DNA of 64,000 bases from Peptoniphilus genitalis (GTDB taxonomy: Bacteria; Bacillota; Clostridia; Tissierellales; Peptoniphilaceae): contig NZ_CP097885.1 of NCBI RefSeq assembly GCF_023614525.1, positions 1,114,501 through 1,178,500 on the forward strand, read 5' to 3'. Positions within the stretch are counted from its first letter, which is position 1; every line of letters begins with the position of its first letter. Shown here piece by piece: positions 17,902-25,922 of the stretch. The translations under genes were made by a program, and so were the position numbers. A model generated the notes under the pieces. The model had not been told where the DNA came from and made no database searches. It saw only the letters and a program-made list of their open reading frames with translations.

Positions 17902-18486
17902 ATGGCACTAGTGCCAATGGTAGTAGAACAAACTAATAGGGGCGAAAGATCTTACGACATTTACTCAAGACTTTTAAAGGATAGAATTATCTTTCTTAGT
18001 GGAGAAGTAAATGACACCATGGCAGATCTAATTGTTGCCCAACTTTTGTTCTTAGAAGCTGAGGACCCAAACAAGGACATTCAACTTTATATTAATTCAC
18101 CTGGTGGATCTGTAAGTGCAGGCTTTGCAATTTACGACACTATGAACTATATAAAGCCAGACGTGTCAACAATCTGTATTGGGATGGCAGCATCAATGGG
18201 TGCATTTTTACTTGCATCTGGTGCTAAGGGTAAGAGATTTGCTCTTCCAAATTCTGACATTATGATTCACCAACCATCTGGTGGAGCACAAGGTCAAGCA
18301 AGTGACATCCAAATTAATGCAGAAAAGATTTTAAAAATTAGACATAAGTTAAATGAAATTCTTGCAGAAAGAACTGGTCAAGACCTAGAAAAAATCGAAA
18401 AAGATACTGACAGGGACTATTGGTTAAATTCTCAAGAAGCAAAAGATTATGGTTTAATCGATAAAGTTATTGAAAAAAGGGTTTGA
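17902..18486 (+). CDS. clpP: ClpP protease subunit
   Basis: This is the serine peptidase ring of the Clp protease. At 194 residues it is full length. The catalytic Ser is in [14 protein letters not shown], the His in [19 protein letters not shown] and the Asp in [14 protein letters not shown]. The N-terminal [20 protein letters not shown] is the usual axial-loop region. It sits 16 nt after tig and 8 nt before clpX, so the three are very likely one transcript. Confidence 0.98.
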   Translation: MALVPMVVEQTNRGERSYDIYSRLLKDRIIFLSGEVNDTMADLIVAQLLFLEAEDPNKDIQLYINSPGGSVSAGFAIYDTMNYIKPDVSTICIGMAASMGAFLLASGAKGKRFALPNSDIMIHQPSGGAQGQASDIQINAEKILKIRHKLNEILAERTGQDLEKIEKDTDRDYWLNSQEAKDYGLIDKVIEKRV

Positions 18487-18494
18487 GGTGAAAT

Positions 18495-19712
18495 ATGTCT
18501 AATACAGATGAAATTTTAAGATGTTCATTCTGTGGCAAAACGCAAAACCAAGTGAATAGATTAATTGCCGGACCTAATGTCAATATCTGTGACGAGTGCA
18601 TCGAGAGATGCCACACAATCCTAGAAAATGAAGTTCCTCATGAAATCAGCAAGGACTTTGACCTAAAGAAGCCTGCTGAGATCAAGGAAATCTTGGACCA
18701 ATATGTTGTAAAGCAAGAAGATGCAAAACGTGCTCTTGCTGTTGCAGTCTATAACCACTACAAGAGAATTTCATCAACTAGGAAGGTTAGCAGTGACATT
18801 GAACTTCAAAAGTCCAACATACTTATGATTGGACCAACAGGTTCTGGTAAGACCCTACTTGCACAAACTCTTGCTAGACTTTTAAATGTTCCCTTTGCCA
18901 TTGCCGATGCCACAACCTTAACTGAGGCTGGCTATGTAGGCGAAGATGTTGAAAATATTATTTTGAAACTTATTCAAAATGCTGATTACGACATTGAGAG
19001 GGCAGAAAAGGGGATTATATATATTGACGAGATAGATAAGATTGCTAGAAAATCTGAAAATGTATCTATCACAAGAGACGTAAGTGGAGAAGGTGTTCAA
19101 CAAGCCCTCTTAAAGATTATCGAGGGAACTATTGCCAATGTTCCTCCACAAGGTGGAAGGAAACATCCTTCACAAGAATTTATTCAAGTTGATACCTCTA
19201 ACATCCTATTCATTGTTGGTGGTGCCTTTGACGGAATTGACAAAATTATAGAAAACAGAACTGCCAAGTCTTCTATGGGCTTTGGATCTGAAATTGTAGA
19301 TAAAAAAGCCAAACAAGAAAATATTTTACAAAAGGTTGAAACAGAAGACTTATTGAAGTTTGGTTTGATACCAGAACTTATTGGTAGACTTCCTGTTACT
19401 ATTACTCTTGAAGAGTTAGATGAAGAGGCTCTAGTTGAAATTTTAACTAAGCCAAAGAACGCCCTTGTAAAACAATACAAGGAACTTCTAAAGTTTGACG
19501 ACGTTGACTTAATCTTTGATGACGAAGCCTTAAATTATATTGCTAGAAAGGCAATAGAAAAGAAGGCTGGTGCAAGAGGACTAAGAGGCGTTATTGAAAA
19601 CACAATTATGAATGTCATGTACGAAATTCCTTCAAGAGATGACATCAAAGCAGTTAAAATAACAAAAGAATCAGTAGAAGGAACTGCACCTGCTGAATTA
19701 ATAAAAAAATAA
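18495..19712 (+). CDS. clpX: ClpX ATPase, Clp protease specificity subunit
   Basis: ClpX unfolds tagged substrates and feeds them to ClpP. The 405-residue protein has the N-terminal zinc-binding domain with CSFCGKTQ and CDECIERC, a Walker A motif (GPTGSGKT), Walker B ([13 protein letters not shown]), and the [19 protein letters not shown] and [12 protein letters not shown] segments typical of ClpX. A strong terminator follows its stop. Confidence 0.98.
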   Translation: MSNTDEILRCSFCGKTQNQVNRLIAGPNVNICDECIERCHTILENEVPHEISKDFDLKKPAEIKEILDQYVVKQEDAKRALAVAVYNHYKRISSTRKVSSDIELQKSNILMIGPTGSGKTLLAQTLARLLNVPFAIADATTLTEAGYVGEDVENIILKLIQNADYDIERAEKGIIYIDEIDKIARKSENVSITRDVSGEGVQQALLKIIEGTIANVPPQGGRKHPSQEFIQVDTSNILFIVGGAFDGIDKIIENRTAKSSMGFGSEIVDKKAKQENILQKVETEDLLKFGLIPELIGRLPVTITLEELDEEALVEILTKPKNALVKQYKELLKFDDVDLIFDDEALNYIARKAIEKKAGARGLRGVIENTIMNVMYEIPSRDDIKAVKITKESVEGTAPAELIKK

Positions 19713-19723
19713 ATAAATAATTA

Positions 19724-19746
19724 GCCGTGGTTGCCACGGCTTTTTT
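19724..19746 (+). terminator. Terminator between clpX and lon
   Basis: GCCGTGG-TTG-CCACGGC followed by TTTTTT. It separates the clp operon from lon, although lon starts only 12 bases later, so some readthrough is likely. Confidence 0.9.
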
Positions 19747-19758
19747 AGAAGGTGAAAA

Positions 19759-22092
19759 ATGGATAAAATTAAATTACCACTTATCCCACTTCGAGACCTA
19801 GTTATCTTTCCACACATGGTGATGCACTTTGATTGCGGTAGAAAAATTTCTCTCAATGCAATTGATGCTGCAGAGATGAAGGATTCAAAAATATTTTTGG
19901 TGGCCCAAAGAGAACTTGAAATCGAAGATCCAAAGAGGGAAGACCTATTTGAAATTGGGACTGTGGCTACTATAAAACAAATTTTAAAACTGCCTGGTGG
20001 AATTGTCAGAGTCCTTGTTGAAGGAGAAGAAAGGGCACAAATTTCTGAGCTCGACATCACAGAAGAGATGATCGAAGCGGAAATTGAAATCCTTGAGGAC
20101 AAGGAAATTGACTTCACAGAAGAAGAAGAGATTGAAGCAGCTCTTAGGCTTGCCCTTAGTGACTTGGAATCCTACTCATCTCTTGATGATAAATTCTTCC
20201 CAGGACTTATTTCAAATATTGCAGACACAGATGACCCATCAAGGTTTATTGATACAGTTGTGGGATATTTGAATTTTAAATTACAGGACTATCAAAGGCT
20301 TTTGGAAACCACAGATATCTACGAGAGACTTGTGGTCTTCCACGAGATTATGAAAAAGGAAATTGAAATTCTTTCTATAGAAAAGAATATCAACGACCAG
20401 GTTAAAAAGAAAATGGACGATGTCCAAAGGGAATACTATCTCAAGGAACAGTTGAGGGTAATCCACAAGGAGCTTGGCGACGGAGAAGACGAAGCTGAGA
20501 TAACAGAGTCCTACAAAAAGAAAATCGAAGAGAAGGCCCTTCCTGATGAAGTAAGGGAAAAGGCCTTAAAAGAAGTTAAGAAGCTTGGCAACTTAAACTC
20601 ACAGTCGCCAGATTATTCTCTTTTAATAAATTATCTTGACTGGATTCTTGACCTACCTTGGCTTGAGTCTGGAGATGAAAAGAGAGATATTTCTGATGCG
20701 AGAAAAATTTTAAATTACGAGCATTACGGACTTAAAAAAGTTAAGGAAAGGATCCTAGAATTTATTGCCGTTAGGATTTTATCTGGCGACAAGGGAAGGG
20801 GACCAATTCTCTGCCTAGTGGGACCTCCTGGAGTTGGCAAGACTTCCATTGCTCAGTCAATTGCAAATTCTCTTAACAAGGAATTTGTTCGTATGAGCCT
20901 TGGTGGTGTAACTGACGAAGCAGAAATAAGAGGTCACAGGAGGACATATATTGGAGCTCTTCCTGGAAGAATTATTTCTCTCTTGAAGAAGGCTGGTAAA
21001 AATGATCCGGTATTTTTATTTGACGAGATAGACAAGGTGGGCAACGACTTTAAGGGCGACCCTGCATCAGCCCTACTAGAAGTTCTTGACCCAGAACAAA
21101 ACAATTCCTTTACAGATAGGTACTTGGAACTTCCCTTTGATCTATCAAAGGTATTTTTCATTGCAACAGCCAACACAAGATCAACTATTCCAAGACCACT
21201 TCTCGACAGGATGGAAGTGATCCAACTTGAAGGCTACACTCCTAATGAAAAATTCAATATTGCAAAAAAATATTTAATTTCAAAGCAAATTGAAGAAAAT
21301 GGACTTAAGAAAGAAAATATAAGTATTTCCGATAGGGCCATCAAGGACATAATAGATTACTACACTCGTGAGTCTGGAGTAAGGGGACTTGAAAAACAAA
21401 TTTCAAAAATTGTGAGGAAGGCTGCCCTAAAGATTGTGGAAGAAGACTTAGACAAGGTTTCTGTTTCCACAAGAAACATCGAGGACTATCTTGGAGAAAA
21501 AATTTACAGGATTTCTGAAGCAGAAAAAACTCCTGAAGTTGGTTCAGTAAATGGACTTGCTTGGACAGAAGTTGGTGGAACAAGTCTTGTAATAGAAACT
21601 ACAGTTATGCCAGGCAAGGGAAAGCTTACTCTAACAGGATCACTTGGAGATGTTATGAAGGAGTCAGCCATAGCTGCCATCTCCCACATAGCATCCAATG
21701 CAGACAAGTTTAAGCTAGATCCAAACTTTAGGAGCACTACAGACATCCACATCCACGTGCCTGAAGGTGCAGTGCCAAAGGATGGTCCATCAGCAGGTAT
21801 CACAATAGCAACATCTGTCCTATCAGCTCTAACAAAGAAGCCAGTTAAAAACGATGTGGCCATGACGGGAGAGATAACTCTTCGTGGTAAGGTCCTACCA
21901 ATTGGCGGCCTAAAGGAAAAACTTTTGGCAGCAGAAAGATATGGGGTTAAGACTGTAATAATTCCAGAAGATAACAAGAGAGACTTAAAGGAAATTGAAG
22001 AAGAAGCGATAAAAAGATTAGACGTGAGACCAGTTTCCAAGTTTGAAGAAGTAGCAGAGATTGCCATAGGTGATTTTAATGAAGATAAATAA
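19759..22092 (+). CDS. lon: Lon ATP-dependent protease
   Basis: This is a soluble AAA+ protease that degrades damaged and regulatory proteins. At 777 residues it is the standard LonA. The N-terminal substrate domain begins LPLIPLRDLVIFPHMVMHF. The Walker A is GPPGVGKT, Walker B is PVFLFDEIDKV, and the proteolytic Ser-Lys dyad sits in PKDGPSAGITIATS and GGLKEKLLAAERYG. ATG 19759 is preceded by AAGGTG. ysxC overlaps its last 14 bases, as in many Firmicutes. Confidence 0.98.
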   Translation: MDKIKLPLIPLRDLVIFPHMVMHFDCGRKISLNAIDAAEMKDSKIFLVAQRELEIEDPKREDLFEIGTVATIKQILKLPGGIVRVLVEGEERAQISELDITEEMIEAEIEILEDKEIDFTEEEEIEAALRLALSDLESYSSLDDKFFPGLISNIADTDDPSRFIDTVVGYLNFKLQDYQRLLETTDIYERLVVFHEIMKKEIEILSIEKNINDQVKKKMDDVQREYYLKEQLRVIHKELGDGEDEAEITESYKKKIEEKALPDEVREKALKEVKKLGNLNSQSPDYSLLINYLDWILDLPWLESGDEKRDISDARKILNYEHYGLKKVKERILEFIAVRILSGDKGRGPILCLVGPPGVGKTSIAQSIANSLNKEFVRMSLGGVTDEAEIRGHRRTYIGALPGRIISLLKKAGKNDPVFLFDEIDKVGNDFKGDPASALLEVLDPEQNNSFTDRYLELPFDLSKVFFIATANTRSTIPRPLLDRMEVIQLEGYTPNEKFNIAKKYLISKQIEENGLKKENISISDRAIKDIIDYYTRESGVRGLEKQISKIVRKAALKIVEEDLDKVSVSTRNIEDYLGEKIYRISEAEKTPEVGSVNGLAWTEVGGTSLVIETTVMPGKGKLTLTGSLGDVMKESAIAAISHIASNADKFKLDPNFRSTTDIHIHVPEGAVPKDGPSAGITIATSVLSALTKKPVKNDVAMTGEITLRGKVLPIGGLKEKLLAAERYGVKTVIIPEDNKRDLKEIEEEAIKRLDVRPVSKFEEVAEIAIGDFNEDK

Positions 22093-22675
22093 GGCAGAAC
22101 TTGAAAAAGTTGCAGTAGAAGAAAAACAATATCCAGACACAAGCATCAAGGAGTTTGCCTTTGCAGGCAGGTCCAATGTTGGCAAGTCATCTTTTATTAA
22201 CGCAATGTTAAATAGAAAAAATCTTGCGAGAACTTCATCAACACCAGGAAAAACTAGGACAATTAACTTCTACAAGGTAAATGATGATTTGCGTCTTGTT
22301 GACCTACCAGGTTATGGCTACGCAAAAGTTGCCAAGACTGAAAAAGAAAAGTGGGCAGGCATCATAAACAGATATCTTGAGCATAGGGACAACTTAGTTG
22401 AGACAATCCTACTTGTTGATATAAGACACGAGCCAACAGCCCTTGACAAGCAAATGTATGACTACATCATTGAGTCGGGCTTCTCAGGAATAGTTATAGC
22501 AACAAAAAAAGATAAAATAAAAAAATCTCAAGTAGATAAACATATTTCAGTAATTGCCAAGAAGCTTGGTGTCAAGCACAAGGAAAATATAATTCCCTTC
22601 TCATCATCAAAGAAGGATGAAGTAAAGGACATGTGGTTTATCTTTGAAGATATGTTGAGATTTCATGAAGAATAA
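22079..22675 (+). CDS. ysxC: YsxC/EngB ribosome-biogenesis GTPase
   Basis: YsxC is an essential GTPase for maturation of the large ribosomal subunit. The 198-residue protein has G1 GRSNVGKSSFINAML, the switch region SSTPGKTRTINFY, G3 DLPGYGYAKV and a TKKDK G4 motif. ATG 22079 is favoured over GTG 22070 because AGGTGA at 22068 is placed correctly. It overlaps the lon stop. Confidence 0.95.
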   Translation: MKINKAELEKVAVEEKQYPDTSIKEFAFAGRSNVGKSSFINAMLNRKNLARTSSTPGKTRTINFYKVNDDLRLVDLPGYGYAKVAKTEKEKWAGIINRYLEHRDNLVETILLVDIRHEPTALDKQMYDYIIESGFSGIVIATKKDKIKKSQVDKHISVIAKKLGVKHKENIIPFSSSKKDEVKDMWFIFEDMLRFHEE

Positions 22676-22680
22676 AAAAC

Positions 22681-22706
22681 AAGAGCTGGGGGACCAGTTC
22701 TTTTTT
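22681..22706 (+). terminator. Terminator of lon-ysxC
   Basis: AAGAGCTGG-GGGA-CCAGTTCTT hairpin (one G-T pair) followed by TTTT. Confidence 0.85.
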
Positions 22707-22863
22707 GATGAGCAAATTTTTAAAAACTTATAAGACAAGAGCTTTAAAATTTTATAAGCCTACAAGACTTTAAGAAATTCTTAATAAGTGGTGGATAAAT
22801 TTCACATACTTTTTAAGTATTATTCATATATAAATGGTATCATAATAAAAAATGGAGGATGTT

Positions 22864-23727
22864 ATGAAGATAAGAAATAAAATTTTAGTGGCATCACTTT
22901 CTCTTGCCCTTCTACCTGGCTTTGTTTTCGCAAAAGAAGGGGACGAGATCGTAACACTTGGTGCCGACTTAAAGGAAAGTCAAAAAAGTGAAATGCTTCG
23001 TGAGATGAAGGCAAACGAAGATGCAAAGATCATCGAAGTTACTAATGCAGAAGAATACAAGTATCTTGGCGATGTTTTGTCATCAAAGGAAATTGGCAAC
23101 AAGGCAATCTCCTCTGCAATTGTGAGATATGAAAAAGCTGGCAGTGGTTTAACTATTGAATTATCAGACAACATAAGAGTTGTAAAGGAAGATGCCTTTA
23201 TCAATGCCCTTAACACTGTAGGGATTGAAGATGCTGATATTTATGTAACTGCGCCAGGAAAGGTTAGCGGTACAGCAGCCTTGACTGGAATCCTAAAGGC
23301 CTATGAAGCGAACACAGGCAAGGAACTCCCGGAAAACCTAAAGAAGGTTGCAAACGAAGAACTTGTTGTTCAAACAAAATTATCTGAAGAGCTTGGCGAC
23401 CAAAAGACTAACGACATAATTTATGAAATCAAGGACGCCATGGCAAAGAATATGCCAAAAGACGAGAAAGAAGTCAGACTTATCATCGAAAGTGTTGCTA
23501 AAAGTGGTGATATAAACCTTACAAAGTCACAAGAGGACAAGCTTGTTGGACTCTTTAACAACATGAAAAATGCCAATGTTGACTGGGACAGAGTGGCAGA
23601 TACTGCCGTTAAGTACAAGGACAAGGCTGCAAAATTTTTGAACTCTCCAGAAGGAGAAAAAGCCGTTGAAAACACGAAGAGCTTTTTGGAAAAATTAATA
23701 GACTTTATTGTCAGCTTATTTAAATAA
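22864..23727 (+). CDS. Secreted DUF1002 protein
   Basis: This 287-residue protein belongs to the DUF1002 family of exported Firmicute proteins of unknown role. ATG 22864, with GGAGG at 22855, is chosen over an ATG at 22852 that overlaps the ribosome site. A signal peptide is clear (basic MKIRNKI, then LVASLSLALLPGFVFA, cleavage after FA). Family-like segments are GADLKESQKSEML, the conserved ITVTAPxKVSGTAALTGI-like stretch (DIYVTAPGKVSGTAALTGIL) and a C-terminal hydrophobic FLEKLIDFIVSLFK that may touch the membrane. The gene is monocistronic, with a terminator after it. Confidence 0.82.
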   Translation: MKIRNKILVASLSLALLPGFVFAKEGDEIVTLGADLKESQKSEMLREMKANEDAKIIEVTNAEEYKYLGDVLSSKEIGNKAISSAIVRYEKAGSGLTIELSDNIRVVKEDAFINALNTVGIEDADIYVTAPGKVSGTAALTGILKAYEANTGKELPENLKKVANEELVVQTKLSEELGDQKTNDIIYEIKDAMAKNMPKDEKEVRLIIESVAKSGDINLTKSQEDKLVGLFNNMKNANVDWDRVADTAVKYKDKAAKFLNSPEGEKAVENTKSFLEKLIDFIVSLFK

Positions 23728-23739
23728 GAATTAAGAATA

Positions 23740-23767
23740 AAGATTCACTCAAGGGTGGATCTTTTTT
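23740..23767 (+). terminator. Terminator after the DUF1002 gene
   Basis: AAGATTCACTC and GGGTGGATCTT pair with G-T wobbles and are followed by TTTTTT. Confidence 0.75.
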
Positions 23768-23789
23768 ATTGCAAAAATTCTGAAAATAA

Positions 23790-23815
23790 AAAAATCCGAC
23801 TTAATCGGATTTTTC
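23790..23815 (-). terminator. Terminator of the nitroreductase gene
   Basis: AAAATCCGA-CTTAA-TCGGATTTT hairpin between convergent genes. It has A and T runs on both sides, so it can work in both directions. Confidence 0.8.
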
Positions 23816-23820
23816 ATAAA

Positions 23821-24339
23821 TTAAAATTTGTTGTAGTGGACTTTTGAGGATACGTCAAATTCTTCGTGGTCCTTTGTTCCTGATTTTTTGTAGCCAATTG
23901 GAATTAGGCATTGAGCCCTGTAAGGTTTTTTCACGCCAAAGTTTTCTTGGAAGTATTCTTCATAAGAAATTTTGCCAGCAGTGTTTCCTTCTCTTACGTT
24001 AATCCAAGATGATGAAAGGCCTTCGTCTTCAAGTAGAAGTTGTAAGTAGGCTGCTGTAAGTGAAGCTTCTTCGACCCAAGTTTTGCAAATATCTGTGTTG
24101 GCAATGACAATTACAATTACTGGAGCTTCTTTAAGGTAAAGAGTTGCGAAGGAGTCCATGTTGGAAAGTTCTTCGATCTTTTCCTTGTCATCAACTACTA
24201 TGAATTCTACTGGATGGGAGTTGCCGTTGCTTGGTCCCATGGAAGCATACATTAAAAGTTCTTCTAACTTTTCTCTGTCAACTTCTTTGTCTTTATATTT
24301 TCTAACGCTTCTTCTTTTTAAAATTATATCTTTTAACAA
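23821..24339 (-). CDS. Nitroreductase family flavoprotein
   Basis: This 172-residue protein is of the FMN-dependent nitroreductase family, which reduces nitro compounds or quinones with NAD(P)H. The N-terminal ILKRRSVRKYKDKEVDREKL and the ASMGPSNGNSHPVEFIVV segment are the FMN-contacting signature. EASLTAAYLQLLLEDEGLSSSWI and the C-terminal IPIGYKKSGTK are also standard. It starts with TTG behind GAGAGGTG. The substrate is unknown. It is divergent from the long regulatory region that follows. Confidence 0.9.
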   Translation of the reverse strand: MLKDIILKRRSVRKYKDKEVDREKLEELLMYASMGPSNGNSHPVEFIVVDDKEKIEELSNMDSFATLYLKEAPVIVIVIANTDICKTWVEEASLTAAYLQLLLEDEGLSSSWINVREGNTAGKISYEEYFQENFGVKKPYRAQCLIPIGYKKSGTKDHEEFDVSSKVHYNKF

Positions 24340-24500
24340 AATATCACCTCTCTTATAATTCTACCATAAAAAAGAGTGCAGGGAAGTCTGTGAAAATATA
24401 TTCATAATATTCTTAATAGATAGGACTAAAAACTTGTATAAGATTGAAAATAAGCCGATATAGAAAAGTTAAAATCTTTGAAAATATTTTCATAAAAATG

Positions 24501-24529
24501 TTGACAAAAATTATTAACTAAAGTACAAT
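24501..24529 (+). promoter_or_regulatory. Consensus sigma-A promoter without a gene
   Basis: TTGACA at 24501 and TACAAT at 24524, spaced 17 bp. It drives no evident ORF and leads straight into the hairpin RNA listed next. Confidence 0.85.
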
Positions 24530-24533
24530 ATAC

Positions 24534-24608
24534 ATGAAGTGAAAACTTCATCATCTTTTTTCTTCCCTTAGAGAACAGTTATTGAATACATAATCTGTTC
24601 TCTTTTTA
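24534..24608 (+). ncRNA. Candidate small RNA of about 73 nt
   Basis: Directly after a consensus promoter come a 7-bp hairpin capped by a GNRA tetraloop (ATGAAGT-GAAA-ACTTCAT), a pyrimidine-rich single strand (CATCTTTTTTCTTCCC), and a strong terminator: AGAGAACAG at 24570 pairs with CTGTTCTCT at 24595, then TTTTT. The order of promoter, 5' hairpin, C/U-rich linker and terminator is that of a trans-acting small RNA. The UUCCC part could pair with ribosome binding sites. No ORF or known riboswitch pattern is seen. Confidence 0.7.
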
Positions 24609-24668
24609 TTTGCATAATTTTAATAAAGAAGTTAAATTTTGTAGCTTTATAAAGGGGGAGAAATTTTA

Positions 24669-24707
24669 ATGGATTTTAAATTAATAATTTTTTTGAGAAG
24701 AGTTTAA
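24669..24707 (+). CDS. Twelve-codon micro-ORF with strong ribosome site
   Basis: An AAGGGGGAG site at 24651 precedes ATG 24669, which encodes MDFKLIIFLRRV, a hydrophobic peptide with a basic tail. The terminator hairpin begins inside its last codons. It may be a real micropeptide or a leader peptide. Nothing downstream of the terminator is obviously controlled by it. Translation is inferred from the ribosome site alone. Confidence 0.35.
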   Translation: MDFKLIIFLRRV

Positions 24708-24725
24708 AGGACTCTTCTTTTTTAT
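24695..24725 (+). terminator. Terminator after the micro-ORF
   Basis: GAGAAGAGT and ACTCTTCTT form an 8-9 bp stem with loop TTAAAGG, followed by TTTT and A/T. Confidence 0.8.
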
Positions 24726-24775
24726 TTTAAATTAAGATAAGTTAGTGAAAGATAAATCAACTTCAATTTTTTGTA

Positions 24776-24919
24776 AAGTCATAAACACTTACGGGGCTAT
24801 AAAAGTTTACAAAGTCATAGAAAATTATTAAGTCATAGGAAATTACAAGGCCATAAACATTTACTAAGCCCTAGGATTTTACTAAAGTGTAAGAAATTAA
24901 AAAGTCAGGATTCTCCACA
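24776..24919 (+). repeat. Degenerate 18-bp phased tandem repeat array (first)
   Basis: Eight consecutive 18-mers can be laid out with no gaps, starting at 24776, 24794, 24812, 24830, 24848, 24866, 24884 and 24902. The consensus is roughly AAGTCATAAGAAATTACW. Examples are AAGTCATAGGAAATTACA (24830) and AGGCCATAAACATTTACT (24848). The units differ at many positions, but the period is exact. Confidence 0.75.
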
Positions 24920-25098
24920 TGTTTGCCATATCTAACAAGTTAAAATCCAAAAGAAAAAAACATAATATTATATTATGATAATAAATGAACTAATGTTGCA
25001 AGAGTGTTACACCAAAAAATCCTTTGTAACAGAAACTTAAAATAGAAAACCTGTTATATAGAGGACTTTGATATATAATAAGAGTGAAGGTGATAAAG
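24920..25098 (+). promoter_or_regulatory. Promoter region of the SLH protein gene
   Basis: TATAAT at 25074 lies 20 bp before the chosen ATG 25099, with only a poor -35 (CTGTTA at 25051). A start near 25086 would rule out the upstream GTG 25084 as the initiation codon. Nothing else is recognised here. Confidence 0.45.
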
Positions 25099-25761
25099 AT
25101 GAAGATTTTTAAAAAGACTTCATTGATCATTATCTCCTCAGCATTGATTTTGACAAGCACTGTATCTGCAAGAACTTTTAGAGACACAAGAGGTCATTGG
25201 GCAGAAGCTTCAGTCGACTTTATAACTGACAAGAAGATTATGTCTGGTTACCAAGATGGGACTTTTAAACCTAATGAAAACATGTCAAGAGCAGAGTTTT
25301 ATGCCACTGTAAATTCTCTAGTGGGTTATGATAAGACTTATACTGTGACTTTTTCTGATGTAAGTACATCTGATTGGTTTTACAATGATGTAGCTAAGGG
25401 AATAAAGGCAGGTTACATTACACCAACAACTGGTAGGCTAAATCCAAATAGGGAAATTACACGAGAAGAGGTTGCAGAAATTCTTGGGTATGTTTATTCG
25501 CTATCACCGAGGGAAGCTTCAACAAATGAGTTTGGCGATAGGGCAAGGATAAGCCCTTCGGCAAGGGGCTATGTAGGCGCCCTTGTGGATGCAGGGATTC
25601 TAAGAGGTTATTCTGATGGTAACTTTTATCCCGCAAGATCAATTAGGAGGTCAGAAGCTGCTACGCTTTTTAGGTCGATGATTTCTAATTACAACTATCC
25701 ACAAAAGAAGGCTCTAAATAATAGCAAGATTAAATTTGGAGGCAGAGATCTTTATGAATAA
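25099..25761 (+). CDS. Exported protein made of three SLH domains
   Basis: This 220-residue protein is a signal peptide (KKTSLIIISSALILTSTVSA) followed by three S-layer homology domains and almost nothing else. The SLH motifs are FRDTRGHWAEASVDFITDKK with GYQDGTFKPNENMSRAEF, FSDVSTSDWFYNDVAKGIKA, and ARGYVGALVDAGILRGYSDG with SIRRSEAATL. SLH triplets bind pyruvylated secondary cell wall polymers, so this is a small wall-anchored protein. No catalytic domain is attached. AAGGTG supports ATG 25099. Confidence 0.9.
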   Translation: MKIFKKTSLIIISSALILTSTVSARTFRDTRGHWAEASVDFITDKKIMSGYQDGTFKPNENMSRAEFYATVNSLVGYDKTYTVTFSDVSTSDWFYNDVAKGIKAGYITPTTGRLNPNREITREEVAEILGYVYSLSPREASTNEFGDRARISPSARGYVGALVDAGILRGYSDGNFYPARSIRRSEAATLFRSMISNYNYPQKKALNNSKIKFGGRDLYE

Positions 25762-25786
25762 GGCAGGCGACTGTCTTATTTTTTTG
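25759..25786 (+). terminator. Terminator of the SLH gene
   Basis: AAGGCAG-GCGA-CTGTCTT followed by ATTTTTTT. Confidence 0.75.
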
Positions 25787-25870
25787 CCCAAATTTATTTG
25801 GAAGTTAATTTATATTAAAATAAATTTCTTTTATGAATTGTAAATCTTAAACTACAATTTAAAGTCAAAA

Positions 25871-25892
25871 AAAAGAGACCGAAGTCTCTTAT
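25871..25892 (-). terminator. Terminator of the phn-nucleotidase operon
   Basis: AAGAGAC-CGAA-GTCTCTT hairpin with A runs on the left, which read as a T tract on the minus strand. Confidence 0.8.
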
Positions 25893-25922
25893 TTTTGCAT
25901 TTATTAAATTTTCAAATTTATT

